Assembly (NCBI GenBank): GCA_003565155.1
Contig: PXDB01000053.1
Span: forward strand, 1-64,000
Source of the DNA: Nitriliruptoraceae bacterium
Lineage (GTDB): Bacteria > Actinomycetota > Nitriliruptoria > Nitriliruptorales > Nitriliruptoraceae
Reading direction: 5' to 3'
DNA length: 64,000 bases
Part shown: piece by piece, positions 59,053 to 64,000 of the stretch
Layout: every line of letters begins with the position of its first letter
How positions within the stretch are numbered: position 1 is the first letter of the stretch
The notes under the pieces: generated by a model
Seen by the model: only the letters and a program-made list of their open reading frames with translations
What the model was told of the DNA's origin: nothing
Database searches by the model: none
Made by a program: the position numbers and the translations under genes

Positions 59053-60569
59053 GCACCGTGCTCCGTCCCGATATCGGCGACCTCAAGCTGATCGGCTACT
59101 ACCTCGGCAAGGTCCTCCTCGGCCTCGGTCTGCTGCAACTGGTCCCCCTGGCGGTGGCCCTCGCGCTTGGGGAGTGGAACTCCGCGACCGCCTTCGCCAT
59201 CGGTGCGGCGCTGGCGATCCTGGTGTGGGCGCTGTCCGACGCCGTCCTGGCCACCCGCCGAGCGCTCAGTTGGGCCCACGGGATGGTGATCGTCGCCCTG
59301 GCGTGGCTCATCGGGCCGGTCTTCGCGGCGGTCCCCCTGCTGTTGTCGGGGCGCTTCACCGACCCGTTGCACGCGCTCTTCGAAGCCATGTCGGCGCTGA
59401 CCACCACGGGCATGTCGGTGATCCACGACCTGGATCACACGCCGCTGTCCGAGGACCTGTTCCGTCACCTGCTGCAGCTCGTCGGGGGGCTCGGGATCAT
59501 CATCGTGGTCCTGTCGGTGTTCGCCGCCGGTGGTGCACGCATCACCACCCTCTACATCTCAGAGGCCCGGGACGAGCGGGTGCTGCCCAACATCATCCGC
59601 ACCGCCAGGTTCATCTTCACCGTCACGAGCACGCTGTTCGTGGTCGGCACGACCGCCCTGTTCGTGGCGCTGGTCGCCACGGGCTTCACGCCAGGACGAG
59701 CGGTCCACCACGGGGTGAACCTGTTCTTCGCGAGCTTCGCGACCGGCGGCTTCTCCGTGATGCAGTCCTCGATCATCTACTACCACTCCGCCAGCGTGGA
59801 GCTCATCGTCGGGCTGTTGATGGTGGCCGGGGCGCTCTCCTTCGGCCTGCACCTCGCCCTGTGGCGCGGAGAACCGCGGAAGGTGCTCCGCCATCTCGAG
59901 ACCCGCACCCTGCTCACCACCTCGACGCTGCTGTTCGCCCTGATGGCCGTCGGCCTCGTGCGGGTCGGCGCCTACGACTCCGTGGAGGCGTTGCTGCGCA
60001 AGGGCCTGTTCACCCTGGTCTCGGCCGCGTCCAGCACGGGACACCAGGTCAACGTCGGCGACACCTACCTCTTCGAGTGGGGGCTGCTGGCGCCGGCGGC
60101 CGTCGTCGGCGCCATGGCCATCGGCGGGATGGCCTCCTCCACCGCCGGCGGTATCAAGGCGATGCGGGTCGGGTTGACCGTGAAGTCCCTGGTCCACGAC
60201 CTGCGCCGCATCCTGCTGCCGGAGTCGGCGCTGGTGGTGACCACCTACCACGCCGGCAAGCGGCGTGTACTGCGGGACGAGACCGCGCGCGCTGCCACCA
60301 CCGTGCTGCTGCTCTTCGTCGCGAGCTACCTGCTGGGTCTGGTGACCGCCCTGGCCTACGGCGAGCTCGACCTCACCCAGGCCATCTTCGAGGCGGTGTC
60401 GGTGGGCTCCAACATCGGGTTGTCCATCGGGGTGGTCGATCCGGGGATGCCCGACGGGCTCACGGCGGTCTACATCCTGCAGATGTGGCTCGGCCGGCTG
60501 GAGTTCATCGCCGTGTTCGTGCTCCTCGGCTATCTGCTGACGCTCGGCCGCGGACGGGTGCGGACATGA
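59049..60569 (+). CDS. trkH: TrkH-family potassium transporter
   Basis: A 506-residue potassium-translocating subunit with about ten membrane segments. The selectivity-filter-like loops are visible, for example FEAMSALTTTGMSVI, SFATGGFSV, SAASSTGHQVN and EAVSVGSNIGLSIG. The membrane partner of the two TrkA proteins. ATG and stop overlap the peptide upstream and the unknown gene downstream by four bases each. Confidence 0.93.
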   Translation: MSTVLRPDIGDLKLIGYYLGKVLLGLGLLQLVPLAVALALGEWNSATAFAIGAALAILVWALSDAVLATRRALSWAHGMVIVALAWLIGPVFAAVPLLLSGRFTDPLHALFEAMSALTTTGMSVIHDLDHTPLSEDLFRHLLQLVGGLGIIIVVLSVFAAGGARITTLYISEARDERVLPNIIRTARFIFTVTSTLFVVGTTALFVALVATGFTPGRAVHHGVNLFFASFATGGFSVMQSSIIYYHSASVELIVGLLMVAGALSFGLHLALWRGEPRKVLRHLETRTLLTTSTLLFALMAVGLVRVGAYDSVEALLRKGLFTLVSAASSTGHQVNVGDTYLFEWGLLAPAAVVGAMAIGGMASSTAGGIKAMRVGLTVKSLVHDLRRILLPESALVVTTYHAGKRRVLRDETARAATTVLLLFVASYLLGLVTALAYGELDLTQAIFEAVSVGSNIGLSIGVVDPGMPDGLTAVYILQMWLGRLEFIAVFVLLGYLLTLGRGRVRT

Positions 60570-61315
60570 GCTCCACACAACCCGGCTCGGCGAACACCAC
60601 GCGTTGGGTGCTCCTGGCGGCGGTGGCCGCCCTCGCGCTGCTCGCCGTGGGCGTGACCTGGCTGGAGTCCCTCCACCCGCAGCTCGGCACCGACGGACAC
60701 GCGGTCGCCGGCGTCCCCCCGCTGGCGGTGGAGGGCGAGCCGGCCTGCCGACGGTTCGTGGAGGACACCGCGATCGAGGAGCTCAGGGAGCGCCTGCGCT
60801 CCAAGGAGGTGGTGGCGACGATCCAGGAGGAGCTGGCAGGCGGTGGTCGCATCAGCTCCACACAGGTGTTCCTCTGTCCCAGCGCCTACGACGGCCTCGA
60901 GGTGTCCTACGTCGGCGAGGTGGTGGGTGAGCTGCTGCCGCGGCGTGGCGGCGCGTGGGCGCAGATCAACGACGATCCCTACGCCCTGGAGACCGGTCCG
61001 CTGGTCGGCCACCGTGAGCGGGCCGGGTTCAACACCGGCCTGTCGGTGTGGCTGCCCGAGGAGCTCGCCGACCGGATCGAGCAGCCCGGCCGACCGGCGC
61101 TGCGTGGTGACGTGGTGCTGCTGACCGGCACGCTGCTGCGTGCCGACCCCGACGATGGCGGTGGGATCACCCTGCGGGCGACCCGCATGGAGCACCTGGC
61201 CGGACCGCTGGAGATCGAGCCGCCCCTGCACACCCTCCAGCTGTGGGTGGCCGTCGTCCTGACCCTGCTGGCCATCGGGGCCAGCGGGTGGGCCTACCGA
61301 CGCCGGCGGGGCTGA
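60566..61315 (+). CDS. Membrane-anchored protein of unknown function at the end of the trk operon
   Basis: A 249-residue protein, family not recognised. One membrane helix follows a short N-terminus (TTRWVLLAAVAALALLAVGVTWL), a second lies at the C-terminus (LWVAVVLTLLAIGASGW followed by AYRRRRG). Between them is a soluble domain with two cysteines (EPACRRF and FLCPS) and strands such as VSYVGEVVGELL, ALRGDVVLLTGTLL that resemble an OB-like barrel. ATG overlaps the trkH stop by four bases. A link to potassium uptake is by position only. Confidence 0.6.
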   Translation: MSSTQPGSANTTRWVLLAAVAALALLAVGVTWLESLHPQLGTDGHAVAGVPPLAVEGEPACRRFVEDTAIEELRERLRSKEVVATIQEELAGGGRISSTQVFLCPSAYDGLEVSYVGEVVGELLPRRGGAWAQINDDPYALETGPLVGHRERAGFNTGLSVWLPEELADRIEQPGRPALRGDVVLLTGTLLRADPDDGGGITLRATRMEHLAGPLEIEPPLHTLQLWVAVVLTLLAIGASGWAYRRRRG

Positions 61316-61319
61316 GGCG

Positions 61320-62012
61320 TCACCGCTTGTCGGTGCACCCCGCCTCGCGGGAGGAGGGGCACAGCGGCTCGATGACGCAGTCGCCACACCGTGGGCTACG
61401 GGCGGTACAGGTGCGCCGTCCATGGTGGATCAGCAGGTCGGAGACCTCGAGCCACCTCGCTGCGGGGAACAGCCGCATCAGGTCGCGTTCGATGCGCACA
61501 GCGTCCTCGTGGCGGGTCAACCGGAGGCGTCGGGCGAGCCGGGCCACGTGAGTGTCGACCACGACGCCGTCGTTGCGGCCGAAGCCGTTGGACAGCACCA
61601 CGTTGGCGGTCTTGCGCGCGACACCGGGCAACGCGATGAGCTCCTCCATCGTGTCCGGGACCTCACCCCCGTGCCGCTCGAGGAGCAGCGCGGCGATCGC
61701 CCGGAGGTTGCGCGCCTTCTGACGGAACAGGCCGAGGGAGGAGATGTGCGCCTCGATCTCCTCCTGGGTGGCCGCCGCCACGGCCTCCGGGCCGTCGAAG
61801 GCGGCGAAGAGGCCCGGCGTCACCTCGTTGACCTTGACATCGGTGGACTGCGCCGACAGCACCGTGGCGACCAGCAGCTCCCAACGGTCCCGGAAGTCCA
61901 GGGCGATGGACGCGTCGGGCAGCTCCGCGGCCAGCAGGTCGAGCAGCAGCGGCGCGCGCAGGGTCTTGCCACGGTCGCGCGTCAGGCCCTCCGGGATCGC
62001 CGGCTCCTCCAC
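61320..62012 (-). CDS. nth: Endonuclease III (DNA glycosylase/AP lyase)
   Basis: A 230-residue HhH-GPD repair enzyme that excises oxidised pyrimidines. The catalytic Lys is in LPGVARKTANVV, the Asp in VDTHVARLARRL; the [4Fe-4S] ligands form the C-x6-C-x2-C-x5-C pattern in RTCTARSPRCGDCVIEPLC. The GTG at 62012 has GGAGG five bases upstream; the frame continues to 62081 without a better site. Convergent with the trk operon. Confidence 0.94.
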   Translation of the reverse strand: MEEPAIPEGLTRDRGKTLRAPLLLDLLAAELPDASIALDFRDRWELLVATVLSAQSTDVKVNEVTPGLFAAFDGPEAVAAATQEEIEAHISSLGLFRQKARNLRAIAALLLERHGGEVPDTMEELIALPGVARKTANVVLSNGFGRNDGVVVDTHVARLARRLRLTRHEDAVRIERDLMRLFPAARWLEVSDLLIHHGRRTCTARSPRCGDCVIEPLCPSSREAGCTDKR

Positions 62013-62120
62013 GTCCACCTCCGTTGCCGCCCGCGTCTGCGCGCGGCCGGAAGGTAGCCGCGTTCCGCGCGGTGCTTCCACGGCACCCCGTGACCGACGG
62101 GGCCGTGCGCAGCGTCGGAC

Positions 62121-62807
62121 TCACCGGTCCGCGAAGCGGTAGCCGACGCCCCGCACGGTCTGGATGCGCTCCGGGGCGTGGGGGTGCTGCTCGACCCGGG
62201 TCCGCAGTCGGCGGATGTGCACGTCGAGCGTCTTGGTGTCACCGACGTAGTCGCTCCCCCAGATCTCGTCGATCAGCTGTCCGCGGGTCAGCACCCGCCC
62301 GGCGTGCTCCACGAGGTAGGCGAGCAGATCGAACTCCTTGGGTGGCAGGTCCACCTCAACGCCGTCCACCTGGACCTCGTGACGGACCCGGTCGACCCGC
62401 ACACCCGACGCCTCGACCGGTGCCTCCTCCTCCACCGCTTCCACCAGGGGTGCACGTCGTAGGATGGCCTTGATGCGGGCGACCAGCTCACGGGGGGAGA
62501 AGGGCTTGGTCACGTAGTCGTCGGCGCCGAGCTCGAGGCCCACCACGCGGTCGACCTCGGCCTCGCGCGCCGTCAACATGATGATGGGGACGTCGGAGCG
62601 GCTGCGCAGGGTGCGGCAGATCTCCGTGCCGCTCATCCCAGGCAGCATCAGATCGAGGATGACGAGGTCGGGACGGATCCGCTCCCAGGCGGGGATGGCG
62701 TCCAGCCCGTCCTTCACCCAGGCGACCTGGAAACCCTCCGACTCCAGGGTGATGGCCAACCCCTCGGCGATCGACTTCTCGTCCTCGACGAGCAGCAACT
62801 TCGGCAT
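62121..62807 (-). CDS. OmpR/PhoB-family response regulator, RegX3-like
   Basis: A 228-residue two-component regulator. The receiver domain has LLLVEDEKS, the phosphorylated Asp in LVILDLMLPG, LTA and KPFSPREL; the C-terminal winged helix runs from about residue 130 with LPPKEFDLLAYLVEH and RTVRGVGYRF. Position between PhoU genes points to phosphate control, as for RegX3/PhoB. No sensor kinase lies in the window; it may be beyond the right edge or elsewhere. ATG with GAGG upstream. Confidence 0.9.
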   Translation of the reverse strand: MPKLLLVEDEKSIAEGLAITLESEGFQVAWVKDGLDAIPAWERIRPDLVILDLMLPGMSGTEICRTLRSRSDVPIIMLTAREAEVDRVVGLELGADDYVTKPFSPRELVARIKAILRRAPLVEAVEEEAPVEASGVRVDRVRHEVQVDGVEVDLPPKEFDLLAYLVEHAGRVLTRGQLIDEIWGSDYVGDTKTLDVHIRRLRTRVEQHPHAPERIQTVRGVGYRFADR

Positions 62808-62828
62808 CCCTGCCTACCTCGTGTCGTG

Positions 62829-62836
62829 GTTATAGT
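62829..62836. promoter_or_regulatory. Overlapping divergent -10 boxes between regX3-like and phoU genes
   Basis: TATAGT on the plus strand (62831-62836) and TATAAC on the minus strand (62829-62834) overlap in GGTTATAGTG. These are the most AT-rich promoters in the window. The 46-bp region also holds both ribosome sites, so binding of the regulator here could control both genes. Confidence 0.55.
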
Positions 62837-62853
62837 GCAGCGGGAGGTGGACC

Positions 62854-63522
62854 ATGCGCGACGAGCTCGACCGCCAGATCGAACAGGTCACCAGGACCGT
62901 CATCGCCATGGGCGAGCGCGCTGACGACATGCTCGCACGTGCGCTGGTCGCGATGCGCGATGGGGACCTCGCGGCGACCGATCAGGTCATCGACAGCGAC
63001 CGCGCCCTGGACCGCGCCTACGAGCAGGTGCAGAACGGCGTGCTGGCCACCGTGGCGCTCCACGGTCCCGTCGGACGGGACCTCCGGACCCTGACGGGCC
63101 TGCTGCACGTGAGCCTGCACACCGAGCGGATGGCCGACTACGCGGTGGGGGTGGCGCGCACCACCCAGCGTGCGGCGGAGCACGAACCCGACCCCGATCT
63201 GCTGGAGCAGCTGCTGGAGATGGGCGAACTCGCCCGGGAGGTCGGACGCAAGGCCGTCGCCGCCTTCGTCACCGCGGACGCCGACGCCGCCCACGCCGCC
63301 GCCCGGTCGGACGACGCCGTCGACCGCCTCAACGCCGGGATCTTCCAACGCCTGGTCCGTCTCGCCAGCCAGAGCGAGGAGCGGCTGTTCTGGGCCACCC
63401 GGATGATCCAGCTCACCCGCCAGCTCGAGCGCTACGCCGACCACGGCGTGGACATCGCCGAACAGGCGCTGTTCGTGGCCACAGGGGAAACCACGGAGCT
63501 GTCCACCGGGGCACCAGAGTGA
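62854..63522 (+). CDS. phoU: PhoU phosphate transport regulatory protein
   Basis: A 222-residue helical protein made of two PhoU repeats. The metal-binding-type motifs are HTERMADYAVGVA in the first half and QLERYADHGVDIAEQ in the second. PhoU damps PhoR/PhoB signalling and Pst uptake when phosphate is ample. ATG with GGGAGGTGG upstream. Divergent from the RegX3-like regulator and convergent with a second phoU. Confidence 0.93.
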   Translation: MRDELDRQIEQVTRTVIAMGERADDMLARALVAMRDGDLAATDQVIDSDRALDRAYEQVQNGVLATVALHGPVGRDLRTLTGLLHVSLHTERMADYAVGVARTTQRAAEHEPDPDLLEQLLEMGELAREVGRKAVAAFVTADADAAHAAARSDDAVDRLNAGIFQRLVRLASQSEERLFWATRMIQLTRQLERYADHGVDIAEQALFVATGETTELSTGAPE

Positions 63523-63541
63523 TGCGGCGCGGTCCGCGTCG

Positions 63542-64000
63542 TCACGGACCGACATCGACCCGCTCCCCCGTCACCACGAACGTGACGTGCTGCGCGAAGG
63601 CCACACCGTGGTCGGCCAGGCGCTCGAAGTAGCGCCCGAGCAACCCCAGGACCATGATCTCACCGGGTGCGCCCTCCAGCTCCTGTGCACGGGTGAGCAA
63701 CCCGATCCGCAGCGTGTCCACGTCGGCGTCGAGGTGGTCGAGCTCATGCACCGCGAGGGCATCCCGCTGCCGCCAGGCGTCCACCCCCCGGAGGAACACC
63801 TCGATCGAGCGGTAGGCGAGCTCCTCGAGCTGCTGGCGCAGTGCCACGGGGAGCAGACGGGCGTCGAGCTGCTCCACACCCTCCGCGACGTGACGCATCA
63901 GCCGGCCCGAACGCTCCGCGTCGTGCACCAGCCGCAGGATGGCGACCAGGCGGCGCAGGTCACCGGAGACCGGGGACTCCCGGGCCAGCAGGACGAACCC
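63542..64000 (-). CDS. Second PhoU-like protein, cut by the window edge
   Basis: The C-terminal 152 residues of a PhoU family protein. The frame is open from the stop at 63542 through 64000 with no convincing start: LLARESPVSGDLRRLVAILR comes before the GTG at 63928, and this corresponds to the family's first repeat, so the gene begins beyond the window. A second PhoU motif, GRYFERLADHGVAFAQ, lies near the end. Convergent with the first phoU. Confidence 0.87.
   Translation of the reverse strand, partial: GFVLLARESPVSGDLRRLVAILRLVHDAERSGRLMRHVAEGVEQLDARLLPVALRQQLEELAYRSIEVFLRGVDAWRQRDALAVHELDHLDADVDTLRIGLLTRAQELEGAPGEIMVLGLLGRYFERLADHGVAFAQHVTFVVTGERVDVGP

Noticed and set aside
56486-59086. 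Single 866-residue minus-strand protein including IspH
   Set aside because: Only the IspH part is real; the rest is His/Gly-rich antisense of the trkA genes.

Overview
The window is a very GC-rich, gene-dense stretch of what looks like core chromosome from an actinobacterium. The supporting signs are: start codons that are often GTG (rarely TTG), many ATGA/GTGA stop-start overlaps, -10 boxes of the TANNNT type (TACCCT, TAGGCT, TAGGAT) and few recognisable -35 boxes, a MshB/Mca-type PIG-L deacetylase (mycothiol chemistry), TatB next to HtrA, a RegX3-like regulator, and ppk followed by MutT1-like functions. Several gene orders resemble Mycobacterium (O-methyltransferase/htrA/tatB/mrp; ppk/mutT1), but the locus differs from the mycobacterial one. 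A deep-branching class such as Nitriliruptoria is possible; that placement is inference only. No rRNA, tRNA, insertion sequence, phage gene or CRISPR array was seen.

Layout. 0.1-4.5 kb: TrmH-type methyltransferase, AidB-like acyl-CoA dehydrogenase, DUF885 protein. 4.5-6.7 kb: DEAD-box helicase with a long, foldable leader and a disordered tail. 6.7-8.75 kb: a compact minus-strand operon of an FHA-LuxR protein, an orphan ParA and a zinc-ribbon protein, headed by five tandem 25-bp repeats. 8.7-12.5 kb: PHP phosphoesterase, acyl-CoA dehydrogenase, a conserved unknown and an LppM-like lipoprotein. 12.5-18.6 kb: lone PilB-type ATPase, Mrp, then htrA-tatB-PAP2 and a divergent O-methyltransferase. 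18.7-22.8 kb: membrane protein, hotdog thioesterase, TPP enzyme, fructosamine kinase. 22.9-28.8 kb: a complete fructose PTS operon that also carries HPr and enzyme I. 28.9-32.1 kb: transketolase-transaldolase. 32.1-40.4 kb: PepA, cupin, hotdog, SRPBCC, alpha/beta hydrolase, RibD-type reductase, a divergent dihydropteroate-synthase-like protein, HPPD and a dCMP-type deaminase. 40.4-40.85 kb: a gene-free stretch with strong RNA structure. 40.85-44.3 kb: MocR regulator, DUF4235, methyltransferase, two tandem ferredoxins. 44.5-50.1 kb: ppk-Nudix-SixA-Ppx (frameshifted)-Nudix. 50.1-57.4 kb: pyruvate kinase, lipoprotein, uracil phosphoribosyltransferase, YjbQ, flavin reductase, PIG-L deacetylase, RNase D, IspH. 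57.5-61.3 kb: a Trk potassium operon with an embedded 43-residue membrane peptide. 61.3-64 kb: endonuclease III, a RegX3-like response regulator and two PhoU genes, the second cut by the window edge.

Functional themes are sugar uptake and central carbon flow (fructose PTS, pyruvate kinase, tkt/tal), phosphate and polyphosphate control (Ppk, Ppx, SixA, Nudix, RegX3, PhoU), envelope quality control (HtrA, TatB) and potassium uptake. The features most worth a second look are the ParA/FHA-LuxR/zinc-ribbon operon with its repeat array, the structured RNA candidate near 40.5-40.7 kb in which GGGAG recurs in hairpin loops, and the helicase leader in which the Shine-Dalgarno can pair two ways.
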